This document shows positions 10,373 to 20,161 of a stretch of 64,000 bases of DNA, piece by piece. Below the pieces are notes generated by a model, which saw only the letters and a program-made list of their open reading frames with translations, did no database searches and was not told where the DNA came from. Both the position numbers and the translations under genes were made by a program. Each line of letters begins with the position of its first letter. The stretch's first letter is position 1. Origin of the DNA: Exiguobacterium sp. s48 (lineage in GTDB: Bacteria > Bacillota > Bacilli > Exiguobacteriales > Exiguobacteriaceae); the NCBI RefSeq assembly GCF_018617395.1, contig NZ_JACSKC010000003.1, positions 1 through 64,000 of the forward strand. The letters are read 5' to 3'.

Positions 10373-10947
10373 AACGATTTGCCATCTTTGCGTCAGGATC
10401 GGGAAGTAACGCCGAAGCAATCTGGCAAGCGATCGCCGATGGTCATTTGTCTGCCGAATGCGTGTTGCTTGTGACGGACAAACCAGAAGCTACGGTTCTT
10501 GATCGTGCGGAACGTCATGGGATTCCAAGTTTTTCATTTACACCGAAAGCGTACGCGTCGAAAGAGGAGTTCGAGGAAGAAATTCTCGTTCTTCTCCATA
10601 CGCTGCAAGTGGACTATCTTGTCTTAGCGGGGTATATGCGCTTGATTGGAAATGTGTTACTATCCGCATATCCGAACCGCATTTTAAACATCCATCCGTC
10701 GCTTTTACCTGCTTTTCCGGGTAAAGACGCGATTGGACAGGCGCTTGACGCCAACGTGCCGACGAGTGGTGTGACGGTTCATTATGTGGATGCGGGGATG
10801 GACACGGGTCCGATCATCGCACAGGCGTCTGTCGAGATTGAAGGATGTGACCGCACCGAGGCGACACGTCGCATTCAAACGATCGAGCATCAACTGTATC
10901 CGCGCGTATTACAACAAGTGTTGAATCAACAGGAGGTTTTCAAGTGA
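10369..10947 (+). CDS. purN: GAR transformylase PurN
   Basis: PurN transfers a formyl group from 10-formyltetrahydrofolate to GAR. At 192 residues it is the normal size. The phosphate loop [12 protein letters not shown] (residues 6-17) and the catalytic segment [12 protein letters not shown] (about 104-115) with its histidine are present, and DTGPIIAQ holds the catalytic aspartate. It overlaps purM (ATGA) and purH (GTGA). Confidence 0.97.
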   Translation: MKRFAIFASGSGSNAEAIWQAIADGHLSAECVLLVTDKPEATVLDRAERHGIPSFSFTPKAYASKEEFEEEILVLLHTLQVDYLVLAGYMRLIGNVLLSAYPNRILNIHPSLLPAFPGKDAIGQALDANVPTSGVTVHYVDAGMDTGPIIAQASVEIEGCDRTEATRRIQTIEHQLYPRVLQQVLNQQEVFK

Positions 10948-12464
10948 GAGCATTATTAAGTGTTTCTGATAAAACAGGCATTGTCGAACTCGCAACCGTC
11001 TTGCATGAGGCGGGCATCGAGCTCATTTCAACAGGTGGGACCGAGGCGGCGCTTCAGCAGGCGGGATTACCAGTCAAAAACATTTCGGAAGTGACATCGT
11101 TCCCTGAAATGTTAGACGGTCGTGTCAAAACGTTGCACCCACTCGTTCACGGGGGCTTGCTCGGACGTCGTGACCTTGATACGCATGTCGCGCAAATGAA
11201 AGATCATCACATCGAACCAATCGATTATGTCGTGGTCAATCTGTATCCGTTCAAGGAGACGATTGCGAAAGAGAATACGACATACGAAGAAGCGATTGAA
11301 AATATTGATATCGGTGGACCGAGTATGTTGCGTTCGGCAGCGAAGAACCATGCGAGCGTCACGGTTGTCGTTGATCCAAGCGATTACACACTCGTCGCCG
11401 ATGAAGTACGTGGTGGCGGCACATCGTTTGAGACACGTCAGCGTCTTGCGACGAAAGCGTTTCGTCACACGGCGGCATACGACGCGTTGATTGCCGACTA
11501 CTTAGGTCGTCAAATCGGCGAAACGTTCCCAGAACAGTTGACGGTCACGTATGAGAAGGTTCAAGACCTTCGTTATGGGGAGAACCCACACCAACAAGCG
11601 GCGTTTTATAAGACACCTTTATATGACGGGATGACGCTTGCGAATGCGACACAATTACACGGGAAAGAGCTCTCGTATAACAATATTCAAGATACGAATG
11701 CAGCACTTGAAGCACTTAGTGAATTGAACGAACCGGCTGCTGTCGTCGTTAAACATATGAATCCTTGTGGTGTCGCGGTAGGACAAACGATTCATCAGGC
11801 GTTTGAACGTGCACACGCAGCGGATCCGGTCTCCATCTTTGGCGGAATCGTCGCCTTGAACCGCGAGGTCGACATCGAGACGGCAGATGCCCTTCGCAAC
11901 ATCTTTTTAGAGATCATCATTGCTCCATCCTTTAGTGAGGCAGCACTTGACCGATTGAAAGAGAAGAAGAACCTCCGTTTGTTGACGTTAGATATGGGAC
12001 AGATGACAGGCATGCGCCTTACGGCTGTCGCGGGAGGATTGCTCGTACAAGATGGCGATGACATGACACTCGATGATGCAGCGTGCCAAATCGTGACGGA
12101 TCGTCGTCCGACAGCATCAGAATGGGAAGACTTGAAACTGGCATGGCGCGTCGTCAAACACGTGAAGTCAAACGCCATCGTCGTCGCAAAAGACGAAACG
12201 ACGATTGGAATCGGTGCCGGACAAATGAACCGTGTCGGCGCAGCAAAAATCGCCTTCGAACAAGCTGGGGAACGCGCGACAGGCGCGGCTCTCGGAAGTG
12301 ATGCCTTCTTCCCGATGGCAGATACGGTCGAAGCGGCAGCAGCGGCAGGAATCACGGCCATCATCCAACCGGGTGGGTCGATTCGCGATGCCGAATCGAT
12401 TGAAGCGGCAAATCGCCATGGCATCACGATGGTATTCACATCAGTCAGACATTTCAAACACTGA
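10944..12464 (+). CDS. purH: Bifunctional AICAR formyltransferase / IMP cyclohydrolase PurH
   Basis: PurH performs the last two steps to IMP. The 506-residue protein has an N-terminal MGS-like cyclohydrolase domain ([26 protein letters not shown]) and a C-terminal formyltransferase domain ([37 protein letters not shown]). It starts with GTG, preceded by AGGAGG at good spacing and overlapping the purN stop as GTGA. The bifunctional layout is usual. Confidence 0.97.
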   Translation: MRALLSVSDKTGIVELATVLHEAGIELISTGGTEAALQQAGLPVKNISEVTSFPEMLDGRVKTLHPLVHGGLLGRRDLDTHVAQMKDHHIEPIDYVVVNLYPFKETIAKENTTYEEAIENIDIGGPSMLRSAAKNHASVTVVVDPSDYTLVADEVRGGGTSFETRQRLATKAFRHTAAYDALIADYLGRQIGETFPEQLTVTYEKVQDLRYGENPHQQAAFYKTPLYDGMTLANATQLHGKELSYNNIQDTNAALEALSELNEPAAVVVKHMNPCGVAVGQTIHQAFERAHAADPVSIFGGIVALNREVDIETADALRNIFLEIIIAPSFSEAALDRLKEKKNLRLLTLDMGQMTGMRLTAVAGGLLVQDGDDMTLDDAACQIVTDRRPTASEWEDLKLAWRVVKHVKSNAIVVAKDETTIGIGAGQMNRVGAAKIAFEQAGERATGAALGSDAFFPMADTVEAAAAAGITAIIQPGGSIRDAESIEAANRHGITMVFTSVRHFKH

Positions 12465-12478
12465 GAGGGGTTCGCGTC

Positions 12479-13732
12479 ATGAACGTATTGGTCATCGGTC
12501 GAGGAGGACGCGAGCATGCGCTCGCATGGAAGTTGAAACAAGACGGGCATGACGTCTTCGTTGCACCGGGCAACGACTTCATGGAAGGGATGACGTGTGT
12601 GTCAATCCATGAAACAGACGTGGAGGCGCTCGCCCATTTCGCAGAAGAAAACGAGATTGGATGGACGATTGTCGGACCTGAATCGTCGCTCATGGCAGGG
12701 GTCGTCGATACGTTCCGTGCCAAAGGACTGAACATCTTTGGACCGACGAAAGCAGCTGCCTTACTCGAAGGCAGCAAGGCGTTCGCCAAAGAAGTCATGA
12801 TGGAAGCCGGGATTCCGACAGCAGCGTACGAGGCGTTCACGGATGTGAAGTCGGCGCTTGCCTATATCGAGAAGCTTGGGGCACCACTCGTCGTCAAGGC
12901 GGATGGATTAGCAGCCGGTAAAGGCGTCACGGTCGCGTTCACGGTCGAAGAGGCGGAAGCTGCCGTACGTGATATTTTCACGACGGATAAATTTGGTCAA
13001 CAGTCACAAGTCGTCATCGAAGAGTTCCTCGACGGGGAAGAGTTTTCACTCATGGCGTTCGTCTCGGGAGAGTGTGTCATTCCGATGATCACCTCGCAAG
13101 ATCATAAACGAGCCTATGACGGCGACAAGGGACCGAACACGGGTGGTATGGGCGCCTATAGCCCGATGCCACATCTGACAAAGGACGTGTATGAGGAGGC
13201 GGTTGAGACCGTATTAAAACCGCTCGCACAAACGATGGTCAAACGAGGGACGTCGTTTGAAGGATTCTTGTACGCCGGTCTCATCTTGACGGCGGATGGA
13301 CCGAAAGTCATCGAATTCAATGCACGCTTCGGTGACCCGGAGACGGAAGTCATCTTGCCGAACCTGAAATCACCGCTCCTAGACGTGATTGAAGCGGTCG
13401 TTCGTCAAGAGTCGTATCCGGTTGAGTGGGTCGACGGATATACGATGGGTGTCGTCATCGCGGCCGAAGGGTATCCGGACCGACCAATCACGGGTCAGGT
13501 GTTATCAGGATTTGAGTCACTTTCGAAAGATGTGCTAGTCTTCCATGCCGGTACGACAAAGAAGGGTCACCAAATCGTAGGAAGCGGAGGTCGTCTATTT
13601 GTTGTGACGGCGACGAAACCGACACTACCTGAGGCAAAAACGGCTGTATATGAGGCAATTTCGCAACTCGATTTACCTGAAACGTTCTATCGATCTGATA
13701 TCGGGGCACGAGCGTTTGAACACATTATTTAA
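12479..13732 (+). CDS. purD: GAR synthetase PurD
   Basis: PurD joins glycine to phosphoribosylamine with ATP. It is a 417-residue ATP-grasp ligase with VLVIGRGGREHALAW at the N-terminus, VVKADGLAAGKGV as the ATP-binding loop (about residues 137-149) and DKGPNTGGMGAYSP as the family signature. It is the last gene of the operon and is followed by a strong terminator. Confidence 0.97.
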   Translation: MNVLVIGRGGREHALAWKLKQDGHDVFVAPGNDFMEGMTCVSIHETDVEALAHFAEENEIGWTIVGPESSLMAGVVDTFRAKGLNIFGPTKAAALLEGSKAFAKEVMMEAGIPTAAYEAFTDVKSALAYIEKLGAPLVVKADGLAAGKGVTVAFTVEEAEAAVRDIFTTDKFGQQSQVVIEEFLDGEEFSLMAFVSGECVIPMITSQDHKRAYDGDKGPNTGGMGAYSPMPHLTKDVYEEAVETVLKPLAQTMVKRGTSFEGFLYAGLILTADGPKVIEFNARFGDPETEVILPNLKSPLLDVIEAVVRQESYPVEWVDGYTMGVVIAAEGYPDRPITGQVLSGFESLSKDVLVFHAGTTKKGHQIVGSGGRLFVVTATKPTLPEAKTAVYEAISQLDLPETFYRSDIGARAFEHII

Positions 13733-13758
13733 AGGATGGGTCAACCCATCCTTTTTTT
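13731..13758 (+). terminator. Terminator of the pur operon
   Basis: AAGGATGGG and CCCATCCTT form a stem with loop TCAA, followed by seven or eight T. It begins at the purD stop codon. Confidence 0.93.
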
Positions 13759-13822
13759 CATGCGAAAAAAAGGAAATACCGACATCCTGTTCTACAATAA
13801 TAAAGTAGATTGAAGAAGGAGG

Positions 13823-16111
13823 GTGGTCGGCCTGCGTGTTCAAACAAAATTATTTATTGCGATTGCCGTGAACATCGTACTCTTCATCGGCGTCATTTTA
13901 TTCGTCATCAAACCGTATTTTATAGAGAAAAGTATTGAACAGGACAGGGCGATGACTCGTGATCAAATCGAGAGTGTATCGGAAGTGTTCGCCAATCACC
14001 GTCTCATGCTCGAACGGATCCTTGTCGACTGGTCAGTCTGGACGAACGCCTATGATTTTGTTCAAAATCGAAATGAAGCATTTGTTGAGAATAATATGGG
14101 AGCAGATACCCTTGAAAATCTTGGAGTCGGTGCGATGATTTTTCTCGATCAAAATCGAGAGGTTGTCTATTCCGAATTCAATCAATTTTATGAGTTGGGC
14201 AATAAAGAGGAAAAGAATGATTTCACAAATGAATTGATACGTTACGTGAACTCGTCTGGTGTCACGCAAAGTGCGGTATATGGGACCGACTTCGGCCCTG
14301 TCGTTTTCATGAGTCATCCGATTGTAAAAAGTGATGGAACGGGGGAGCCTGGTGGCACACTGATTCTGATTCAAAAAATTGGTCCGGATTTCATGGCAGC
14401 GATGAGCGCCCAAGCAAAAACAAAATTATCGATCAGTCCACTGTCTCACCAACAATTGACGGTTGACCAAGACGAGCAATTTTCCCGTGTCTCGTTACCG
14501 CTTCAGTCCGTCTATCAAGATGCGAACTGGGAACTCAACTTTTCAGTCAAACGCACGTATTATACGAATACGCAAACAATGCTAGAAACAGGTATGTTCG
14601 GTCTGGTCGTTCTAGGTCTTGGTCTATTGATGACACTATTTTGGACGGTGAATCAGATTATCACGAAACGGTTAATGCGCATCGTCAACGAACTGAAATC
14701 GATCACGAAAGAACGAAATAGCCGTTTGCGGATTCGATTGCAGCCGAATCAACAAGATGAGATTGAAGAGATGGCTGTCAGCATGAACGAAGTGCTAGAT
14801 GCCCTTGAACAGACCCAAAAAGAATCGTTGACGCGAGCCTTCCGCGATTCCTTAACGCGTCTTCCGAACCGGTTAGCGGTCGAAGAGATGTTTATGAATT
14901 TGCCTGAATCGTCTAAATCAATTGGAGTCATGGGAATCGATCTCGATAACTTCCGACGAATCAACGATCAATTCGGTCAACGCACGGGCGATGCGATGCT
15001 GACGTTCTTTGCGTCTCGATTGATGTTTTATAAAGAAGATGGGTTTGTGGCACGGATTGGTGCCGACGAGTTTATTTTGATTCATCCAGATTGGACGACC
15101 GAAGAGTTACTGATTGTCGCCAATCAACTAGTGAAGGATTTGCGTGAATGGGGTTTGAAGCAAGGCATGAATCATTTGACCTTGAGTATCGGTATTGATG
15201 AATTGATTGAACCATCGCATCACTCATATGAAGTGATGATGGCACGACTCGATGTCGTCTTACACGAGGTGAAAGTATCAGGGAAAGATAAAATCCTCTC
15301 CTATCAAGAGATTGAAGATGGGAGTCACTACTTGCAGGCGCTCGAGATGGAGCGGGATCTTCGCTATGCGTTGCGCCATGATGAGTTCGAACTGTATTAT
15401 CAGCCGATTGTCTCTCCGCAACCGTTTCAGGTACGAGGGGTAGAAGCGTTGATTCGTTGGCACCATCCGACGAAGGGGTTCATCTCTCCGGGCGTCTTTA
15501 TTCCAGTCGCGGAACAACTAGGTCTGATTTCAGATGTCGGGCGCTGGGTGCTCAATCATGCCATCACTGAAATCCAAGAATATATCGAACACTTTGACTT
15601 GTTCTTGTCAATCAACGTATCGAAGCGTCAAATTCTAGACGATTCATTTTTAGAAGCGTTAGAGGAAACACTGATGAAGACAGGATTTCCGCCGCATCGA
15701 TTGCATGTCGAAATCACAGAGAGTGAAGTTGGGGGAAACGTGTATGAACTTCAACAGTTCATCCAAGCATTGAAAGGAATGGGCGTTAAAATATCGCTCG
15801 ATGATTTTGGTGTCGGAACATCCTCACTCTCATTCCTGCAATCGCTTCATCTAGATATCGTTAAGATTGACCAAAACTTCGTGAAAGGTATTCCTGAGAA
15901 CAAGTTTGACCGTGCCTTGTTAGAGGGACTCTATCAAACGTTCCAAACACTAGGACTCGAGATTGTCACGGAAGGGGTCGAGCGGCCAGAACAGCTCGCG
16001 TTCGTATTAGAATATAGTGGTTCACTTATTCAAGGCTATCACTATAGCAAACCGATTCCGGTTAACGAACTACACCTCTATTTACGTAAAACGGTCATGA
16101 CTCAAATTTGA
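13823..16111 (+). CDS. CHASE4-HAMP-GGDEF-EAL membrane protein, probable c-di-GMP phosphodiesterase
   Basis: A two-membrane-segment signalling protein of about 762 residues. Segment 1 is near residues 8-28. An outer CHASE4-type sensor domain follows (WSVWTNAYDF, VENNMGADTLENLGV), then segment 2 near 257-277 and a HAMP linker. The GGDEF domain has GADEF where active cyclases have GGDEF, so synthesis is doubtful. The EAL domain keeps the catalytic set: EALIRWHHP, INVSKRQI, VEITES, LDDFGVG, KIDQNF, EGVE. It likely breaks down c-di-GMP in response to an outer signal. The start is uncertain: GTG at 13823 directly abuts AAGGAGG, while CTG at 13832 has better spacing. Confidence 0.88.
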   Translation: MVGLRVQTKLFIAIAVNIVLFIGVILFVIKPYFIEKSIEQDRAMTRDQIESVSEVFANHRLMLERILVDWSVWTNAYDFVQNRNEAFVENNMGADTLENLGVGAMIFLDQNREVVYSEFNQFYELGNKEEKNDFTNELIRYVNSSGVTQSAVYGTDFGPVVFMSHPIVKSDGTGEPGGTLILIQKIGPDFMAAMSAQAKTKLSISPLSHQQLTVDQDEQFSRVSLPLQSVYQDANWELNFSVKRTYYTNTQTMLETGMFGLVVLGLGLLMTLFWTVNQIITKRLMRIVNELKSITKERNSRLRIRLQPNQQDEIEEMAVSMNEVLDALEQTQKESLTRAFRDSLTRLPNRLAVEEMFMNLPESSKSIGVMGIDLDNFRRINDQFGQRTGDAMLTFFASRLMFYKEDGFVARIGADEFILIHPDWTTEELLIVANQLVKDLREWGLKQGMNHLTLSIGIDELIEPSHHSYEVMMARLDVVLHEVKVSGKDKILSYQEIEDGSHYLQALEMERDLRYALRHDEFELYYQPIVSPQPFQVRGVEALIRWHHPTKGFISPGVFIPVAEQLGLISDVGRWVLNHAITEIQEYIEHFDLFLSINVSKRQILDDSFLEALEETLMKTGFPPHRLHVEITESEVGGNVYELQQFIQALKGMGVKISLDDFGVGTSSLSFLQSLHLDIVKIDQNFVKGIPENKFDRALLEGLYQTFQTLGLEIVTEGVERPEQLAFVLEYSGSLIQGYHYSKPIPVNELHLYLRKTVMTQI

Positions 16112-16115
16112 GGTA

Positions 16116-16147
16116 GGCGGCTCTTCATAGGAAGAGCCGCCTTTTTT
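16116..16147 (+). terminator. Terminator after the CHASE4-GGDEF-EAL gene
   Basis: GGCGGCTCTT pairs with AAGAGCCGCC, followed by TTTTTT. Confidence 0.93.
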
Positions 16148-16168
16148 GTGAAAAATATATGTGAATTT

Positions 16169-16177
16169 TGTTACAAT
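16169..16177 (+). promoter_or_regulatory. Extended -10 promoter of yerA
   Basis: TGTTACAAT gives a TGn extended -10 with hexamer TACAAT (16172-16177). The -35 is weak: the best match is TTGTGA at 16146-16151 with a 20-bp spacer. Transcription would start about 110 bases before yerA and run through the cre-like site. Confidence 0.5.
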
Positions 16178-16230
16178 AGGGAACATAACTTGCGACCCAT
16201 TCAGAGAAAAGGTAAACTTGAAACAGGGAA

Positions 16231-16244
16231 AGAAAACGCTTTCA
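16231..16244 (+). promoter_or_regulatory. cre-like site (CcpA) in the yerA leader
   Basis: AGAAAACGCTTTCA matches the cre consensus TGWAARCGYTWNCW at 13 of 14 positions. It lies roughly 50 bases after the proposed start point, where CcpA commonly acts as a roadblock, so carbon repression of yerA is suggested. Confidence 0.65.
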
Positions 16245-16292
16245 AAACTATTTTTTAATAACTTTGAAAGGGAAAAGGGAGGATTGGGTTCG

Positions 16293-18035
16293 ATGCCAAC
16301 AAAAAGAACGGCGCGGGCACCGTGGTCTAAAGTGATGATTCGTTCACAACTTGAAGTCGTAGATCGATTACGGCCACCTTCGCTCGTCTTACAGAATGCG
16401 ACGTACTTGAACGTCTACGTGAAACAATGGAGAACGGCGAATATTTGGATTGAGGGAGATCGCATCGTGTATGTCGGTCCAGATCTACCAGAATCAGCGG
16501 TCGAAACGGTCGATATGACAGGGAAATATATCGTACCAGGTTACATTGAGCCGCACGCTCATCCATTCCAATTATACAATCCGGCGACGTTGTCGAAATA
16601 TGCAGGGGAGCGTGGAACGACGACGCTCGTCAATGACAACATGCTGCTTTTTTTACAAGAGAAAGAGCAAGCGTTTGCGCAACTTGAAGCGATTCAACAA
16701 TTGCCAACGAGTACGTATTGGTGGGCACGACTCGATACGCAGACCGAACTAGATCGGGAGAGTGTTACGGTCGACTCTGAACGCGTCCACGAGTGGTTCA
16801 ACCATCCAGATGTCGTGATGGCAGGAGAACTGACGGCATGGCCACGCGCCTTGAAGGGCGATGATGAGATGCTTCAGTGGATGCTCGATGCCGAGACGTG
16901 TGGGCTGCCAGTCGAAGGGCACTTTCCGGGGGCATCTCCTAAGACATTGACGAAAATGGCGTTGATGGGAGTACACAGCGACCATGAGGCGATGACGGCG
17001 GAAGAGGCGTTCAATCGACTAGAGCTAGGTTATACGACGACGCTACGCCATTCCTCGATTCGACCGGACCTGCCAGGGATGATTCGTGACCTATTGGCGA
17101 ACGGATTGACGGCGTTCGACCATCTTATGGTGACGACGGACGGCTCGACACCGGGCTTTTATGAGGACGGCATGCAGGATGCCCTCGTCCGGATTTTGAT
17201 CGAAGCAGGGCTACCGGCCATCGAGGCGTACCGGATCGTTTCGCATAATGTAGCACGCCACTTCGACCTCGATCATATTTTAGGTGCGATTGCGCCGGGC
17301 CGAATCGCGCATTTGAACATTTTGGACGCAATCGAGGAACCGCGTCCGACAGCTGTCATTGCGAAAGGACAATGGATTTATCGGGACGGTGAATCGCTAT
17401 TCCCGAACGAATTAGTGGAAGCGGTGCTCGACATGATGCCGTCGACAGACGTTTCCATCGAACTGACGCCACAAGACTTGTCATTCAGCATGCCTGTCGG
17501 ACTCGATATGGTCAACTCGGTCATCATGAAGCTGTTTAAAATTACGCATGACACGGGTCAAGATGAACTACCGCGGGATGGAGATGAATCGTTTCTCATG
17601 TTGCTTGATAAAGAAGGCAAGTGGCGATTGAACACAGTCCTAAAAGGGTTCGCCCGAGATTTCGGTGGACTCGTCAGTTCGTACTCGATCAGTGGGGACT
17701 ATTTGATTCTCGGAAAATGCAAACAAGATATGTTACAGGCGTTTGAGCGAATGAACGAACTTGGAGGCGGGATTGTTCTCGTCGATCAAGGAAAAATCAT
17801 TGCCGAGATTCCATTGCCACTCTGTGGGATGACATCGACGGAGCCACTTGAAACGCTCATCGGTCAAGAGAAACAGCTACGGGATGAACTTGTGGCGAGG
17901 GGTTATCAATTCGAAGATCCGATCTACACGTTACTCTTTTTAGCCTCTACCCATTTACCTTATGTTCGGGCGACACCTCTTGGAATTTATGAAGTCATGA
18001 AGAAACAGGTACTATTTCCTGCGATTTTGCGATGA
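16293..18035 (+). CDS. yerA: YerA, adenine deaminase-related amidohydrolase
   Basis: A 580-residue amidohydrolase that matches YerA of B. subtilis in length and in position downstream of the pur genes. The metal-binding EPHAHP is near residue 88, and later GHFPGA, HSDHEA and FDHLMVTTDG fit the family fold. It differs from true adenine deaminase, also in this window at 53696-55405, at most motif positions, so adenine as substrate is not assured. I chose ATG 16293 because AAGGGAGG lies just upstream; the longer in-frame reading from 16161 would begin inside the promoter region. Confidence 0.85.
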   Translation: MPTKRTARAPWSKVMIRSQLEVVDRLRPPSLVLQNATYLNVYVKQWRTANIWIEGDRIVYVGPDLPESAVETVDMTGKYIVPGYIEPHAHPFQLYNPATLSKYAGERGTTTLVNDNMLLFLQEKEQAFAQLEAIQQLPTSTYWWARLDTQTELDRESVTVDSERVHEWFNHPDVVMAGELTAWPRALKGDDEMLQWMLDAETCGLPVEGHFPGASPKTLTKMALMGVHSDHEAMTAEEAFNRLELGYTTTLRHSSIRPDLPGMIRDLLANGLTAFDHLMVTTDGSTPGFYEDGMQDALVRILIEAGLPAIEAYRIVSHNVARHFDLDHILGAIAPGRIAHLNILDAIEEPRPTAVIAKGQWIYRDGESLFPNELVEAVLDMMPSTDVSIELTPQDLSFSMPVGLDMVNSVIMKLFKITHDTGQDELPRDGDESFLMLLDKEGKWRLNTVLKGFARDFGGLVSSYSISGDYLILGKCKQDMLQAFERMNELGGGIVLVDQGKIIAEIPLPLCGMTSTEPLETLIGQEKQLRDELVARGYQFEDPIYTLLFLASTHLPYVRATPLGIYEVMKKQVLFPAILR

Positions 18036-18102
18036 ATAGTTGAGTCCGGGGCGCCCCTGCTTTAGAATGAGAAAGAAGTATGAGTAGAGAGGATGCTTGC
18101 GG

Positions 18103-18408
18103 ATGCAACTCGATAAATTACGAGGTCGAGAGCTCGATCAATTGTTTGAAGCTATTTTGAAGCTCGAGACGCTCGAAGACTGTTATCAATTATTTGATGA
18201 TTTAGCGACTGTCAATGAAGTTCAGGCCCTTGCGCAGCGACTTGAAGTGGCGCGGCAAATACGTGAAGGAAACACGTATCATAAAATTGAGGATGCGACA
18301 GGCGCCTCAACCGCAACGATTTCACGTGTGAAGCGGTGCTTGAACTATGGGACAGGCGGATATGATCTTGCTCTTGAACGTCTACAACAAACAAAAGGTG
18401 ACTCGTAA
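18103..18408 (+). CDS. yerC: YerC/YecD family TrpR-like DNA-binding protein
   Basis: A 101-residue protein with a TrpR-type helix-turn-helix. The segment AQRLEVARQIREGNTYHKIEDATGASTATISRVKRCL (about residues 45-81) contains the recognition helix and closely follows B. subtilis YerC. ATG 18103 is preferred over TTG 18097: AGAGAGGA is well placed for it and the N-terminus MQLDKLRGRELDQ then has the family length. It is likely a transcription factor of unknown target. A terminator overlaps its stop codon. Confidence 0.9.
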   Translation: MQLDKLRGRELDQLFEAILKLETLEDCYQLFDDLATVNEVQALAQRLEVARQIREGNTYHKIEDATGASTATISRVKRCLNYGTGGYDLALERLQQTKGDS

Positions 18409-18424
18409 GAGTCATCTTGTTTTT
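18395..18424 (+). terminator. Terminator overlapping the yerC stop
   Basis: AAGGTGACTC pairs with GAGTCATCTT with loop GTAA, followed by GTTTTTG. The TAA stop sits in the loop, so the hairpin uses coding bases. Confidence 0.85.
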
Positions 18425-18443
18425 GATGGAGGGGAGGGGCAAG

Positions 18444-19826
18444 ATGCAACAAAAATTCATGAAACGGAACTTACAACTGTTCTTTCGAAACTTAACACCG
18501 GTTCAAACACTTGTGTTGATCTATAGTGCGGCGGCGATTTTGTCCGTGTTGCTCCTCGCCTTACCAATCGCCCATAAACCCGGTGTGACCATCACGTTTA
18601 CCGATCTCGTCTTTTTTGCGGTGAGCTGTGTCAGTGTCACGGGACTGACCCCAATCGTGGTCACCGATACATTTTCCACGTTCGGCTTATTCATCATCCT
18701 ATTCATTGTCCAAGTGAGCGGTGTCGGATTGATCAGTCTACACGTCATCATGTGGATTTTGCTTGGGAAGCGGATCGGGTTCCGGGAGCGACAACTGATT
18801 TTACGTGACCAAAACCAGACATCGATGTCTGGGATTGTCAAATATATCACGGAAATCGTTATCACCGTCATCGCGATCGAGGCGGTCGGCGCCGTCTTAC
18901 TCGGTGTCCACTACTTAAATTATTTTGATACCGCCGGAGAGGCTTTCTTACAAGGATTATTCGGGTCGGTCAGTGCGACGACGAACGCCGGATTTGATAT
19001 TACAGGTAGTTCGCTCGCGCCGTTCCGAGAGGACCCCTTCGTCATTTTCACGCAAATCGCGCTCATGACTGGTGGTGCCATCGGTTTCCCGGTACTTGTT
19101 GAGATTCGGACATACTTGGTGAGTCGAATCACACGAAAACGTCACACGTTCCCAAGTCGTTTCTCGTTATTTACAAAACTGACGGTTTCGACATTCTTTA
19201 TTTTAATCGCTGTTGGTACGGTCGGATTGTTCATCTTTGAATACAATAATGCGTTCGAAGGCTTACCGCTCTGGTTGGCGTTATCAGATTCATTATTCCA
19301 GTCCGTCACGACACGAAACGGCGGTCTGTCGACGGTCGATGTCAATTTGTTCTCCGAAGCGAGCATGTTGCTCTTATCGATTCTCATGTTCATCGGGGCC
19401 TCGCCATCATCTGTCGGTGGGGGGATTCGAACGACGACGTTTGCTGTAGCCGTACTCGGTGTCGTCGCGTTCATCCGTGGAGACTCGTCGATTAAAATTT
19501 TTGGTCGAGAGATTGTTCTTGAAGATATTTGGAAAGCGTTCGTAATCATCACCGTTTCACTCGCTGTTCTTTTATCTGGCGTCATGGTCATGGCTTACTT
19601 TGAAGATGCCTCATTGACGCGGATCTTATTCGAGGCATGTTCTGCGTTCGGGACGACAGGATTATCGGTCGGACTTTCTTCCGAATTTAGTAACGTCGGG
19701 AAATGGGTACTGACGATTCTCATGTTCATTGGACGAATCGGGGTCATCGCCTTCATTCTCATCTTGCAACGGAGACAGCCGAAGCGGATGTATAACTATC
19801 CGAAAGAATCAATCATCTTAGGATAA
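18444..19826 (+). CDS. ktrB: Trk/Ktr-type potassium transporter membrane subunit (KtrB/KtrD-like)
   Basis: A 460-residue membrane protein of the TrkH/KtrB family that moves potassium with sodium. Four pore loops with the conserved glycine are visible: SVTGLTP (near residue 71), TTNAGFD (near 187), TTRNGGLS and FGTTGLS. About ten membrane helices are evident. Ktr systems need a cytosolic ring protein (KtrA/KtrC), which is not encoded here. ATG 18444 is chosen because GGAGGGGAGGGG lies before it; the upstream in-frame TTG falls in the yerC terminator. KtrB versus KtrD cannot be settled. Confidence 0.9.
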   Translation: MQQKFMKRNLQLFFRNLTPVQTLVLIYSAAAILSVLLLALPIAHKPGVTITFTDLVFFAVSCVSVTGLTPIVVTDTFSTFGLFIILFIVQVSGVGLISLHVIMWILLGKRIGFRERQLILRDQNQTSMSGIVKYITEIVITVIAIEAVGAVLLGVHYLNYFDTAGEAFLQGLFGSVSATTNAGFDITGSSLAPFREDPFVIFTQIALMTGGAIGFPVLVEIRTYLVSRITRKRHTFPSRFSLFTKLTVSTFFILIAVGTVGLFIFEYNNAFEGLPLWLALSDSLFQSVTTRNGGLSTVDVNLFSEASMLLLSILMFIGASPSSVGGGIRTTTFAVAVLGVVAFIRGDSSIKIFGREIVLEDIWKAFVIITVSLAVLLSGVMVMAYFEDASLTRILFEACSAFGTTGLSVGLSSEFSNVGKWVLTILMFIGRIGVIAFILILQRRQPKRMYNYPKESIILG

Positions 19827-19838
19827 GGAGATTGTCAC

Positions 19839-20072
19839 ATGAAAGCATTTTGGATCAACTTTGGATATGTCTTTATCGTTCCAGTCCTGCCATTCATCGC
19901 TGTCGTCAACGGAACAGCACTCTGTTCACCGGATTCTCCGTTACTGGATATCCCCGTACTCGGATTCTTTTTGGCAAATCCGCTTTGGTTCGTACCAGTA
20001 TACGGCCTATTCGCCTTGCTTGTAGCGAAATGGCTCACAGATCGGGAACGGAATCGTACGGCACGTTCGTGA
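19839..20072 (+). CDS. Small two-helix membrane protein, unknown
   Basis: A 77-residue hydrophobic protein with two likely membrane segments (near residues 8-26 and 36-64) and a basic C-terminus (DRERNRTARS). It starts 12 bases after the potassium transporter gene with AAGGAG at good spacing, and a terminator covers its stop, so it is almost certainly the second gene of that unit. I do not recognise a family. A role as a small partner of the transporter is possible but rests only on position. Confidence 0.75.
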   Translation: MKAFWINFGYVFIVPVLPFIAVVNGTALCSPDSPLLDIPVLGFFLANPLWFVPVYGLFALLVAKWLTDRERNRTARS

Positions 20073-20095
20073 CTTGCTTCGGCAAGTCTTTTTTT
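20071..20095 (+). terminator. Terminator after the 77-residue gene
   Basis: GACTTGC and GCAAGTC pair around a TTCG tetraloop, followed by seven T. The stem begins inside the TGA stop. Confidence 0.93.
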
Positions 20096-20161
20096 GTTGG
20101 GGAGATGCACGCAAAGAAAAAAATCGATACACTAGAGAAGGATTCGATAGGAGGGGACGAG

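Noticed and set aside
11795-12550. 251-codon minus-strand frame over purH/purD
   Set aside because: Antisense of two well supported genes, Ser/Ala/Pro-rich without domains.
19832-20161. Long N-terminal extension of PcrB
   Set aside because: It crosses the 77-residue gene and a clear terminator. The TTG at 20162 with its ribosome site gives a protein of family length.
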